33,233 nucleotides of DNA from Bacillota bacterium (lineage in GTDB: Bacteria > Bacillota > Clostridia > Christensenellales > UBA3700), in the NCBI GenBank assembly GCA_023396095.1, contig JAEWXG010000004.1:1-33233 (forward strand), written 5' to 3'. The position numbers and the translations under genes were made by a program. The notes under the pieces were generated by a model. The model had not been told where the DNA came from. It did not search any database and worked only from the letters and a program-made list of their open reading frames with translations. Positions 1 through 8,087 of this stretch are shown here, piece by piece (the stretch's first letter is position 1; each line of letters starts with the position of its first letter).

Positions 1-115
1 ATACAACTCAGCTAATGTTACAGAAGCAAATGTTATTACAGTAACGGTGAATGTTTCTGGAACAGACAAAGATAACTATGATATTACAAGTTCTGTTACT
101 GTAACAGGAGCAAGT
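1..115 (+). repeat. Partial B-type surface repeat at window edge
   Basis: The first 49 bases are identical to the middle (B-type) unit beginning at 1318, and the rest up to the ITKK junction is closely similar. At least one more copy of the 92-aa repeat therefore lies across the window edge, separated from the main array by more diverged YDG modules. Confidence 0.85.
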
Positions 116-2341
116 ATTACAAAGAAAGATGTAATAATAACAATAGATTATTTTGATGTGCATCGATATAAAAAATATGATGGTAATAATACAGCTACTG
201 TATATTTCAATGAAAATTATTCAGATAGTGCCTTTATTGCAAGTGATGGTATAGTTTTGTTAGTAAAAAATGCTGTATATGACAATGCTAGTAATGGAAC
301 AAATAAAACAATTACTTGGGGATTTGATCTTGCAGAAAATAGCAAAAATAGCAATTATAACATTACAAATTTAAATGAAGAATTTAGCGTAAATGATGGT
401 GAGATTGGAAATCTTGATGCCGTTGATAAACCAATTGAAATAACTATTGAATATGATGGGAATACCCATAACTTTATAGATGAAAATAGTGGTTATACAA
501 TAGTAGGAACTAATAACGGAATAGATGTTGGAGAGTATACTGTGACATTGCAATTGGCGCATGGATATATGTGGTCTGATGGAACATCAGAAGAAGTTGT
601 ATTGAATAATAAAATTACAAAGAAACAAGTAACACCTCTAATCAGTAATTTTAATTTAACTAAAGAAAAGGTTTATGATGGTAATACTACAGCTATAGCA
701 ACATTTAATACTAATGCTGATTTAGTTGGAGGAGATGATGTTGTATTAACTGTAGCAGCAACATACAATGATAAGACAGTTGCAACAGGAAAGACCATAA
801 CATTAGAGATAGGATTAAGTGGATTAAAAGCATCTAATTATGAATTAACAATATCAACATTAACTGCTAATGATGGAAGCATTACAAAGAAACTTATTAC
901 AATTGATGCTAGTGATTTAACTATTCAAAAAACAAAAGTATATGATGGAACAAACAGTGTTTCTGGATCAATTACTGGGAAATCAAATGATTATTTAGGA
1001 ATAGTAACTGGCGATGATGTAACAATTACATATACTGGAGCATACAACTCAGCTAATGTAGAAGAAGCAAGTTCTATTGCAGTAATGGTGAATGTCTCTG
1101 GAGCAGATAAAGATAATTATGAAATTGCAAGTTCTGTTACTGTAACAGGAGCAAGCATTACAAAGAAACTTGTTACAATTAATGCTAGCGAGTTAGTTAT
1201 TACAAAAACAAAAGTATATGATGGAACAACAAGCATTGCTGGATCAATTATTGGTAAATCAAATAATGATTTAGGAATAGTATCTAATGATAATGTGATA
1301 ATCACTTACACAGGGGCATACAACTCAGCTAATGTTACAGAAGCAAATGTTATTACAGTAACGGTGGACGTAACAGGAACAGAGAAAGATAACTATGAAA
1401 TTGCAAGTTCTGTTACTGTAACAGAAGCAAGCATTACAAAGAAACTTATTACAATTGATGCTAGTGATTTAACAATTACAAAAACAAAAGTATATGATGG
1501 AACAGACAGTGTTTCTGAATCAATTACTGGGAAATCAAATGCTGATTTAGGAATAGTAACTGGCGATGATGTAACAATTACATATACTGGAGCATACAAC
1601 TCAGCTAATGTAGAAGAAGCAAGTTCTATTACAGTAACAGTGAATGTTTCTGGAGCAGATAAAGATAACTATGAAATTGTAAGTTCTGTTACTGTAACAG
1701 GAGCAAGTATTACAAAGAAACAAATAGCTGCACCAGCATTGAATGATACAACATTTGTGTATGATGGTACTGAAAAGACAGTTGCGTTAACAAATAGTGA
1801 TGGTATTACTTTAAGTGGAGAGACTACAGCAACTAATGCAGGCTCATACACAGTAGTAGCTTCATTGACTGATGTTAATAATACAGAGTGGGCAGATACA
1901 CACGATACTAATAGTAAAAATTTAACTTGGAGTATAAAAGCAAAGAAAATTATTGTTACTCTTGTAGATTTCCAAGTAGCAGATGTGAGTGGAATTACCG
2001 TTGAGTTTATTAAAAATAAATTAGAAATTGATTTTAAAGGTTTGAATTTAACAAAAGAAGATATTGAATCGATTGATTATACTATTGTGAGTGATACTAA
2101 GAAAATTCAAATTAATAATATCAAATTTGGAGATATTGAACTTGCAAACATAGAGATGGATGCAGCAGAAAGTAAGTATGAAGCTAAATATAGCATAAGT
2201 TCGCCTAATTCAGGGGAGGCAATAAATGAAGTGCCATCATATGTTGTACTTGTAATAATGTATACAATAGTAATTTTAGTTGGACTAGCAATGGTATTGC
2301 TAATAGCAACTTTATTCGTTGTTTTCAATAAAAAAATATAG
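2..2341 (+). CDS. YDG/MBG-repeat surface protein, C-terminal part (5' truncated by window)
   Basis: The frame is open from the first bases of the window, and the bases before the first possible GTG start (47) encode a continuation of a repeat, so the true start lies upstream. The visible ~780 residues are a string of beta-rich modules, each marked by a YDG motif (KVYDGT, KKYDGN, FVYDGT) and separated by ITKK linkers. This is the look of bacterial YDG/MBG-type extracellular repeat domains. The last module is followed by an acidic region and a ~25-residue hydrophobic segment (VVLVIMYTIVILVGLAMVLL) ending in NKKI. That indicates a membrane anchor with a tiny cytoplasmic tail and no LPxTG sortase signal. 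Likely role: cell-surface stalk or adhesin exposed outside the cell; the ligand cannot be told. A strong terminator follows at 2384. The repeat nature is certain, the function is inference. Confidence 0.85.
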   Translation, partial: YNSANVTEANVITVTVNVSGTDKDNYDITSSVTVTGASITKKDVIITIDYFDVHRYKKYDGNNTATVYFNENYSDSAFIASDGIVLLVKNAVYDNASNGTNKTITWGFDLAENSKNSNYNITNLNEEFSVNDGEIGNLDAVDKPIEITIEYDGNTHNFIDENSGYTIVGTNNGIDVGEYTVTLQLAHGYMWSDGTSEEVVLNNKITKKQVTPLISNFNLTKEKVYDGNTTAIATFNTNADLVGGDDVVLTVAATYNDKTVATGKTITLEIGLSGLKASNYELTISTLTANDGSITKKLITIDASDLTIQKTKVYDGTNSVSGSITGKSNDYLGIVTGDDVTITYTGAYNSANVEEASSIAVMVNVSGADKDNYEIASSVTVTGASITKKLVTINASELVITKTKVYDGTTSIAGSIIGKSNNDLGIVSNDNVIITYTGAYNSANVTEANVITVTVDVTGTEKDNYEIASSVTVTEASITKKLITIDASDLTITKTKVYDGTDSVSESITGKSNADLGIVTGDDVTITYTGAYNSANVEEASSITVTVNVSGADKDNYEIVSSVTVTGASITKKQIAAPALNDTTFVYDGTEKTVALTNSDGITLSGETTATNAGSYTVVASLTDVNNTEWADTHDTNSKNLTWSIKAKKIIVTLVDFQVADVSGITVEFIKNKLEIDFKGLNLTKEDIESIDYTIVSDTKKIQINNIKFGDIELANIEMDAAESKYEAKYSISSPNSGEAINEVPSYVVLVIMYTIVILVGLAMVLLIATLFVVFNKKI
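881..1708 (+). repeat. Three tandem 276-bp (92-aa) repeats in the surface protein
   Basis: The string ATTACAAAGAAA recurs at 881, 1157, 1433 and 1709 (ATTACAAAGAAACTT in the first three), exactly 276 bp apart, giving three in-frame 92-residue units. Units 1 and 3 differ at only about 8 of 92 residues (both carry NVEEASSI), while the middle unit is a distinct version (NVTEANVI). The order is therefore A-B-A. Such DNA-level identity allows unit gain or loss by recombination. Confidence 0.9.
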
Positions 2342-2383
2342 ATAGAAAAAAACAATAAACGATTAAAGTAATGATAGAATACT

Positions 2384-2415
2384 AAAAATAACCAACATTT
2401 AGGTTGGTTATTTTT
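2384..2415. terminator. Bidirectional intrinsic terminator
   Basis: A perfect 13-bp inverted repeat (2384-2396 AAAAATAACCAAC, 2403-2415 GTTGGTTATTTTT) encloses the 6-base loop ATTTAG. It has A-run and T-run flanks, so it can work on both strands, which suits its place between the convergent surface protein gene and ispDF. Confidence 0.85.
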
Positions 2416-2422
2416 ATCTAAA

Positions 2423-3571
2423 CTACATTGTTTTTAATAAACAGTTTGCGTATGCTCCAATTCCTTCTTCTCTGCCAATAAAACCTAGTCCTTCTAATGT
2501 TGTGGCGTTAATTTTTATCATTTCTTTAGGGATATTTGTGATTTTAGCAATATTAGATTCAATTGCTTGTAGAAAAGGAGCCATTTTAGGTTTTTCTGCT
2601 AGAATAGTAGCTGTTATATTTACCAGAGTGAAGTTATTTTCTTTAATTAAGGATAGTGCTTTTTTTAGTAATATTGAACTATCAATATTGTTATATTTAA
2701 TATCACTATTAGGAAAATAATGACCTATATCATTTAGTTGTGCTGCAGATAAAACGGCATCAGTTATAGCATGCAATAAAGAATCGGCATCAGAATGCCC
2801 TAATAACCCTTTTTCGAATGGAATGTGAATACCACCTAAAACAAGTTTTCTATTTTCAACAAGTTTGTGCATGTCGTAACCAGATCCTATGCGATAATGA
2901 CTTAATAATTTTTCAAAATCATATTCATTGGTAAGTTTTTTATTGTTATAATCACCATCAATATATTTTACTGTTCCGTATACTTCTTTAAAAATACTAG
3001 CATCATCCGTAAAAGCTGATAAGTTGTTCTTTAGTTGTAAATATGCATTTAAAAGCATTGTATAACTAAAAGCTTGTGGAGTTTGAATGTTTATTAAATT
3101 TTGTCTATCAAGGTACGAATCTATAGTAGAATCGGCCATGTTGGCAATAGCAATGGTATCAACTGTGTGAATAGCCGGAATTATCGCTGGATGATCTTTC
3201 AAAGAATTTAATAGAATTGTAATGAGATTGCTTGTAATAAATGGTCGTGCAGCATCGTGAATTAAAACTTTATTGCAATTTAAAGTTTTAAGAAATATCA
3301 AGGCTTTAAACGATGATAATTGTCTTGTGGCGCCGCCCTCTATTATTTTAATATTATTGGTTTTATAAGTATCATTAATTAAACTAGTTAATTTTTCAAT
3401 ATCATTTGTGTTAGCGACTATAACAATATTATTTATACCAGCTTCCATAAATTTATTAATTGAATGGAAAATAATATGGATATTATTAATTTTAAAAAAA
3501 ATTTTATTTTCTTGTAATTTAGATCTTGTGCCTGTCCCAGCTGCTAAAATTACTGCATAAGTTTTACTCAT
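2423..3571 (-). CDS. ispDF: Bifunctional IspD/IspF (MEP pathway isoprenoid enzyme)
   Basis: Residues 1 to ~220 are an IspD cytidylyltransferase, which makes CDP-methylerythritol from MEP and CTP. It shows the nucleotide loop LAAGTGTR, a conserved lysine (ENKIFFK), HDAARPF and IQTPQAF. Residues ~225-382 are IspF, the 2,4-cyclodiphosphate synthase: GSGYDMH (metal ligands Asp and His), GHSDADSLLHAITDA and a C-terminal TTLEGLGFIGREEGIGA. The two enzymes act at non-consecutive steps (IspE lies between), and the fusion is known from alpha- and epsilonproteobacteria and some clostridia. At 382 aa it has the normal fused length. The start overlaps the end of rqcP by 8 bp, so the two genes are cotranscribed and probably translationally coupled. 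All key motifs look intact. Confidence 0.95.
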   Translation of the reverse strand: MSKTYAVILAAGTGTRSKLQENKIFFKINNIHIIFHSINKFMEAGINNIVIVANTNDIEKLTSLINDTYKTNNIKIIEGGATRQLSSFKALIFLKTLNCNKVLIHDAARPFITSNLITILLNSLKDHPAIIPAIHTVDTIAIANMADSTIDSYLDRQNLINIQTPQAFSYTMLLNAYLQLKNNLSAFTDDASIFKEVYGTVKYIDGDYNNKKLTNEYDFEKLLSHYRIGSGYDMHKLVENRKLVLGGIHIPFEKGLLGHSDADSLLHAITDAVLSAAQLNDIGHYFPNSDIKYNNIDSSILLKKALSLIKENNFTLVNITATILAEKPKMAPFLQAIESNIAKITNIPKEMIKINATTLEGLGFIGREEGIGAYANCLLKTM

Positions 3572-3806
3572 TTACAACCTCATATAGTAAGATATCTGTT
3601 TTTTTGTTGTTTTCGTTTATATTAATTACTTTGAATTTTGCTACATTATCACCAAAAAGGATAGTGATTATGTCATTAATTTTTACTTCTTGGGAAGGTT
3701 TTGCAACTTTCCCGTTTATCAAAACTCTTTTGTTTTCACATGCCTCGCAGGCAACAGTTCTTCTTTTTATTATTCTTGAAACTTTTAAATATTTGTCAAT
3801 TCTCAT
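3564..3806 (-). CDS. rqcP: S4-domain RNA-binding protein RqcP (Hsp15/YabO family)
   Basis: An 80-aa protein opening with a classic S4 RNA-binding domain: MRIDKYLKVSRIIKRR, then ACENKRVLINGKVAKPSQEVKINDIITI. In Firmicutes this family (YabO, RqcP) binds obstructed 50S subunits carrying peptidyl-tRNA and works with RqcH in C-terminal alanine tailing of stalled chains. The gram-negative homologue is Hsp15. A purine-rich AGGGA lies about 10 bases before the ATG on the minus strand. The gene is first in a two-gene minus-strand operon and overlaps ispDF by 8 bp. Length and motif match the family well. The RqcP assignment over another short S4 protein rests on size and sequence pattern, not on genomic context. 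Confidence 0.85.
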   Translation of the reverse strand: MRIDKYLKVSRIIKRRTVACEACENKRVLINGKVAKPSQEVKINDIITILFGDNVAKFKVININENNKKTDILLYEVVNE

Positions 3807-3830
3807 CTTTTAATTCCCTAATATACTTAT

Positions 3831-3836
3831 ATTATA
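3831..3836 (-). promoter_or_regulatory. Candidate -10 box of rqcP-ispDF
   Basis: On the minus strand a perfect TATAAT lies about 25 bases before the rqcP ATG. No good TTGACA is seen 17 bases upstream of it, so this is a candidate only. Confidence 0.4.
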
Positions 3837-3965
3837 AATTATAAACAAAATATGTGTTCATTTAAAGTTTTACATCGATTTATTGAGTCTATTTATCTTA
3901 AAAGTACAATTTAAATAATAATTGCGTAATCATATATATCGTTAGTAGATATCAACTAAACATAG

Positions 3966-3971
3966 TATAAT
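3966..3971 (+). promoter_or_regulatory. Candidate -10 box of the DEAD-box helicase gene
   Basis: TATAAT occurs 23 bases before the helicase ATG, with a GTTGAGG ribosome binding site at 3984-3990. The -35 region is weak. The helicase and rqcP are divergent, sharing the 188-bp spacer 3807-3994. Confidence 0.45.
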
Positions 3972-3994
3972 ATGTACATTGAAGTTGAGGAAAA

Positions 3995-5398
3995 ATGATA
4001 ATAGAAGAAATAGAAGTACAAGAATTTTTAAAAGAAGCATTAATATCACAAGGAATTACTAAATTAACACCAATACAAGAAAAATCCATTAATAAAATTT
4101 TATCAAAAACAAATGTTGTTATGAAAGCAAAAACAGGATCTGGAAAAACGTTAGCTTTTTTAGTGCCTGCAATAAATAGTATTGATTTATTAGATAAAAA
4201 CCCACAAATATTAATAGTCGCGCCTACTCGTGAATTAGCGTTGCAAATAACAGAAGAAGCAAGGAAATTAACAAGAAAGGTTGAGGGTTATAAGGTGGCA
4301 CCATTAGTGGGAGCGACATCTTTTCAGAGGCAAGTTGACAATATTAAAAATGGTGCAAAAATTGTGGTGGGAACACCAGGTAGATTATTAGATCACATAG
4401 AAAGAAAAAGCTTAAAGTTAAAATCCATCAAAACATTTATTTTAGATGAAGCTGATGAAATGTTGGATATGGGATTTAGAGATGATATTACTAAAATATA
4501 TCAAGCAATTAAAACAGAAAATCAAAAAATTTTATGCTCTGCAACATTTGATAAAGAGGTCAAGTCTTTAATTGACACAATCGTAAAAGATCATGATTTT
4601 ATAGATGTTGAAGAAAATTATGAAAACAAAAGTGTTGAACAACAGTATGTATACATTCACCAAGATAAGAAAATGGATGCATTACTAGAAATTATTAAAG
4701 ATTATAAAAATTTGAAATGTATAATTTTTTGCAACACGAAGAAAATGGTTGATGTTTTAAATGATGAACTAGCGAAAAGAAATTATAATTCAATAAGTAT
4801 TCATAGTGATAAAAGGCAAGGGGATCGCAAAAAAGCTATTGATTCAATAAAAAAAGGATCTGTAAATATTTTAATTGCTACTGATGTTGCTGCAAGGGGA
4901 TTAGACATTAAAAATGTTGATTATGTTATTAATTACGATATCCCATCAACATCTAAATCGTACACTCATAGAATAGGCAGATCAGGGCGTGCAGGTGAAA
5001 GCGGAAAAGCTATTACCTTAGTTAATAAAAAACCACAAATAAGTCAATTAAAACAAATTATCAATGATACAGATAACCATGTAAGTGAAAAAATTATTTC
5101 TATAACAAGAAATGATAAGTCTTTTAATGGGAAGAGTAAAGATTTTTCGAAAAAAGGTAAAACTAATGAACTAAAAAAGTCACATTCATCTAATAAGGAT
5201 ATTTCTAAATGGAATAATTATAAGGTTAATAATAAAGAAAAACCTAAAACAAGAAAATCTATAAAAGAATTTAAAGTTAAACAAAGCAAAGAAACAGGTT
5301 ATAAAGGTAGAAAAGACAATAAAAAAACAGGTAACTCTAATTTTTCAAAAAAGCCACGTGAGTTTTCTCAAAATAGAAAAGGTAATAAAAATAAATAA
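3995..5398 (+). CDS. DEAD-box ATP-dependent RNA helicase (CshA-like)
   Basis: A 467-aa RNA helicase with every core motif in order: Q motif (KLTPIQEKS, ~residue 20), Walker A AKTGSGKT (~45), APTRELA, GTPGRLLD, DEAD (~150), SAT (~182), IIFCNTKK, ATDVAARGLDI and HRIGRSGRAG (~325). After the two RecA-like domains (to ~residue 360) comes a ~100-residue Lys/Asn/Ser-rich tail with no fold visible, typical of the basic RNA-binding tails in CshA/DeaD-type helicases. Expected role: unwinding structured RNA in ribosome assembly, mRNA decay and cold response in the cytoplasm. The tail has no recognisable DbpA domain. The radical SAM gene follows 15 bp after the stop, so the two are probably cotranscribed. 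Confidence 0.95.
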   Translation: MIIEEIEVQEFLKEALISQGITKLTPIQEKSINKILSKTNVVMKAKTGSGKTLAFLVPAINSIDLLDKNPQILIVAPTRELALQITEEARKLTRKVEGYKVAPLVGATSFQRQVDNIKNGAKIVVGTPGRLLDHIERKSLKLKSIKTFILDEADEMLDMGFRDDITKIYQAIKTENQKILCSATFDKEVKSLIDTIVKDHDFIDVEENYENKSVEQQYVYIHQDKKMDALLEIIKDYKNLKCIIFCNTKKMVDVLNDELAKRNYNSISIHSDKRQGDRKKAIDSIKKGSVNILIATDVAARGLDIKNVDYVINYDIPSTSKSYTHRIGRSGRAGESGKAITLVNKKPQISQLKQIINDTDNHVSEKIISITRNDKSFNGKSKDFSKKGKTNELKKSHSSNKDISKWNNYKVNNKEKPKTRKSIKEFKVKQSKETGYKGRKDNKKTGNSNFSKKPREFSQNRKGNKNK

Positions 5399-5413
5399 AT
5401 ATTGTTATCGAAT

Positions 5414-6301
5414 ATGAAAGAATGTTATTTATGCCCAAGGCACTGTGGAGCGTCAAGAAATTTTCAAGCAGGTTATTGTAAAGTTCCAAGTGACTTAGTA
5501 ATTTCTCGTGCTGCATTACATTTTTTTGAAGAACCTAGTATTTCTGGAGCTAATGGATCCGGCACCATATTTTTTTCAGGCTGCAATTTAGGCTGTGTTT
5601 ATTGCCAAAATTATGAGATTTCTAATGGAAAAGCAGGAAAAATTGTCGATGTGGTTAGACTGTCGCAAATAATGATGGAACTTCAAGAGAAAGGGGCACA
5701 CAACATTAATTTAGTTACTCCAACGCATTATGTAGATAAAATAAAGGATGCTATTGTTATAGCCAGATCGAATGGTTTGCATTTGCCAATAGTATATAAT
5801 TCTAGTGGATATGATGATTTAGAGTCTCTAAAATTGTTAGATGGATTAATAGATGTTTATATGCCCGATTTAAAATATTATTCACGAGCAGTTTCTTACC
5901 GATATTCAAATGCAAAAAATTACTTTGATATTGCAACGATGGCAATAGAAGAGATGTTTAAACAAGTAGGTAAAAATGAGTTTCAAAATAACTTGATGAC
6001 TAAAGGGGTACTCGTTCGACATTTAATTTTACCCGGATATATTTCTGACAGTAAGAAAATTCTTTTGTACTTACGTGAAAAATATAAGGATTCAATTTAT
6101 ATTAGCATTATGTCACAATACACACCAATTCATAATCTTTTAGGAAAGTATAAGGAAATCGATAGAAAAGTAACACAAGATGAATATCAAGAAGTTATAG
6201 ATTTTGCTATTAATATTGGAATTAAAAATGCATATATGCAAGTTGGCGATACTGCCAAGGAAAGTTTTATTCCGAATTTTAAAGATAACGAAGGAGTATA
6301 A
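5414..6301 (+). CDS. Radical SAM protein, PflX/PflA-like (COG1313 type)
   Basis: A 295-aa radical SAM enzyme. The CxxxCxxC cluster motif is CNLGCVYC (C57, C61, C64), preceded by an N-terminal cysteine set MKECYLCPRHCG (C4, C7, C11) and C22. This arrangement is typical of the PflX subgroup, related to pyruvate formate-lyase activating enzymes but of unproven substrate. Further radical-SAM features are NLVTPTHYVD and a C-terminal VRHLILPGY. A TTG 12 bases upstream (5402) is also open, but the ATG gives the usual family start. No Shine-Dalgarno is obvious for either, so translation may depend on coupling to the helicase gene. Downstream begins the IS110 region. Which protein it activates or modifies cannot be told from here. 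Confidence 0.85.
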   Translation: MKECYLCPRHCGASRNFQAGYCKVPSDLVISRAALHFFEEPSISGANGSGTIFFSGCNLGCVYCQNYEISNGKAGKIVDVVRLSQIMMELQEKGAHNINLVTPTHYVDKIKDAIVIARSNGLHLPIVYNSSGYDDLESLKLLDGLIDVYMPDLKYYSRAVSYRYSNAKNYFDIATMAIEEMFKQVGKNEFQNNLMTKGVLVRHLILPGYISDSKKILLYLREKYKDSIYISIMSQYTPIHNLLGKYKEIDRKVTQDEYQEVIDFAINIGIKNAYMQVGDTAKESFIPNFKDNEGV

Positions 6302-6595
6302 TCTAGCATAGCTAAATAAGATTTTTTCATCAAAAGCCTATGTTTAATTGTGCAAAATGCACAAATGAAAACTTATATAAATATTAATGTTATAATACAT
6401 TTTATTATATAAATTACTTGATAAGATTAGAAAAATTCATAACATGAATTATGTACTATGAAATTTTACTGTTGAGTCAACTATAAATAAATCAAGAGAA
6501 AATTAAAAAAATATTTGGCTCAATAAAAAGCAAAGAAATCCCATACTCCAACGTAACTGGAGCAACGGATAAAAATATAATGCACATTGAAAACT
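6302..6595. other. Non-coding spacer holding the 3'-side end of the IS110 element
   Basis: No coding potential seen. It contains small dyads: TTGTGC/GCACAA (6348-6364), AATTCAT/ATGAATT (6434-6450), the palindrome GTTGAGTCAAC (6471-6481) and CTCCA/TGGAG near 6547. The right end of the IS110 element must lie here, but IS110 elements lack terminal inverted repeats, so I cannot fix the boundary. Confidence 0.4.
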
Positions 6596-7773
6596 TTATA
6601 TGGTTATTTGTGGAGAATAAATTTTGTTATTCTTCAATACAGAGTAGATTACTTTAACCACTTTCTTTTGTATGTGTCCTAATATCACATAGTAATGTTT
6701 GTTTTCAGATTGTTTCTTAAGATAATACTTATTAAACATCGGGTCATGAACCCAGCAGACTTTCGCTACTTGGTATAAAGCATATCTTAAGTAATGGGAT
6801 CCTTTCTTTGAGATGGATGTATATAATGCTTTGTATTTACCAGACTCATATACTCTAACATCTAATCCAGCAAAAGAGATAAGATGCTCAGCGTTTTTGA
6901 AACTATGAATATCTCCAATCTCACCAAGTATTAAACCAGCAGTAATATAACTTATTCCTGGTATAGATAAAATAATTGGGTTAATAGATTCAACATAATT
7001 CTTAATTTGCTCGTTGTAATCATCCAAGTTAGTGTTAATAGCTTTTAAGCGTTTAATACCTTGGATAAGAAGAAAGGATAGATGGCCACTTTTAATACCT
7101 ACAGAGGCTTTAGCATCGTTAATTAGAGTTTCTGCTGAAACATTGCATTTACCATGAATCATTTTAGCAACATTATTAATACGAGCTTTAGCTAAAAGAT
7201 TTGGCGATGGATAATGTTCAAGAATATCTAAAGCTGAACCTTGGTACACATTAGAGAATAAATCCAGGTATTCTGGGAAGATTTGTTGTAATAACTTGTA
7301 GATGTTTATCTTGGCAAGTCTTACCTCATTAGTTAGGCTAAATCGTTCTCTAGACAATGCTTTTAAAGCTTCAGTATGGTAAGATATGAGTGTACAGGGC
7401 TTAAATTCTACACTTGGTTTCATAATGTAGTTACAAATGTACATAGAATCTAAATTATCATTTTTGGCTATGTGGACTTTTCTAGACTTCTTGTATAAGT
7501 TAACTAATGTGGGATTAATTACCATAACAGGATAATTGTTACTCAGCAGAAAGGTTAGGATATTTCTGTGGTAAAACCCAGTAGTTCAAGCCCTATACGA
7601 ACTTTAGAATCATTTGTTGCTCCACAAAACTCTTGTATTGCGTTGTGGAGTTTTTTGTACCCGACATCTGTATTAGGAATAGAGACAGAATGTTTGGTAT
7701 AGATTTCGCCTTGACCGCTCATCATGAAAAAGTCATGTTTTTGCGAGGCGACATTAATTCCGACGTAAATCAT
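6596..7773 (-). pseudogene. IS110-family transposase, frameshifted and with a mutated catalytic Asp
   Basis: The N-terminal piece (7773 to 7555) is the RuvC-like DEDD domain: MIYVGINVASQKHD and GLELLGF. The C-terminal piece (from 7525) carries KNDNLDS, then the helix-hairpin-helix Transposase_20 region: LSIPGISYITAGLILGEIGD, FAGLDVRVYESGKY, and the serine-containing SISKKGSHYLRYAL. Reading through the junction shows a single missing base in the A-run 7573-7576 (T-run on the coding strand). Restoring it turns GFT-TEIS-stop into GFYHRNILTFLLSNNYPVMVINP, the normal family sequence. Independently, the first catalytic Asp (usually GID) is Asn (GIN). Translation signals are still excellent: AAGGAGG (7781-7787) lies 7 bases before the ATG. 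Two separate lesions mark it as decayed. Confidence 0.9.
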
Positions 7774-7787
7774 AGTTGGACCTCCTT

Positions 7788-7982
7788 GAATAAATTTGAA
7801 GCACTGGTGCTATCTACAGAGACTTTTCTTATGTAACCTAGTTCCTTATGACCAGACATCTTAAGATAAGAGCTGTAACCAACTAATAACCATATAAAAG
7901 AAAAGCCTGTAGCTGAACCCTCAAAAACCAAAAAGCATTGATGCTCTTGTAGGTGAAAATATGAAACAGACTACAGTGCTTA
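7788..7982 (-). ncRNA. Candidate IS110 bridge RNA in the transposase leader
   Basis: About 200 bases of non-coding sequence lie between a minus-strand TATAAT (7989-7994) and the transposase ribosome binding site. IS110-type elements encode a structured bridge RNA of roughly this size in this place. A short hairpin AGCAT/ATGCT (7934-7945) is visible. I could not identify the target- and donor-binding loops, so this is placement by family architecture, not by fold. Confidence 0.4.
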
Positions 7983-7988
7983 ATAACA

Positions 7989-7994
7989 ATTATA
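7989..7994 (-). promoter_or_regulatory. Candidate -10 box for IS110 bridge RNA / transposase
   Basis: TATAAT on the minus strand, about 215 bases before the transposase ATG. The -35 region is poor. A transcript from here would cover the whole leader. Confidence 0.35.
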
Positions 7995-8050
7995 TCAAAA
8001 TGACATAAAGGTTATGTTGTGCTCATAACTATAAACTAAAGATAGGAGTG

Positions 8051-8077
8051 TATAATCAAAAGCACAATTTGATTATA
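8051..8077 (+). promoter_or_regulatory. Perfect inverted repeat upstream of the GtrA-like gene
   Basis: TATAATCAAA (8051-8060) and TTTGATTATA (8068-8077) are exact inverted copies around a 7-base spacer, ending 10 bases before the gtrA start. It could be an operator, since the left arm contains a -10-like TATAAT. It could instead be a target feature of the adjoining IS110. Confidence 0.45.
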
Positions 8078-8087
8078 CTAGGTGAAT

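Larger units (their letters stand above)
6541..8040 (-). mobile_element. Degenerate IS110-family insertion sequence (approximate limits)
   Basis: The element comprises a broken DEDD/Transposase_20 transposase (6596-7773) and a long non-coding leader on its 5' side (7774 to ~8040), the classical IS110 layout in which the leader encodes a bridge RNA. There are no inverted repeats at the ends, as expected for this family, so both limits are estimates. It sits between the radical SAM gene and the GtrA-like gene, in the opposite orientation to both. The transposase is almost certainly inactive. Confidence 0.7.

Noticed and set aside
371..562. Antisense reading frames within the surface repeats and elsewhere
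   Set aside because: They mirror the repeat structure of the sense gene, lack ribosome sites and give no recognisable protein.
881..1708. CRISPR-like array from the regular repeats
   Set aside because: The 276-bp periodicity is coding, in frame and without unique spacers.
6348..6364. Hairpin TTGTGC/GCACAA after the radical SAM gene as a terminator
   Set aside because: The stem is only 6 bp and no T-run follows on either strand.
7555..7773. Programmed -1 frameshifting in the IS110 transposase
   Set aside because: IS110 elements use a single ORF, no slippery heptamer or pseudoknot is evident, and the catalytic Asp is also lost, so decay is the simpler reading.
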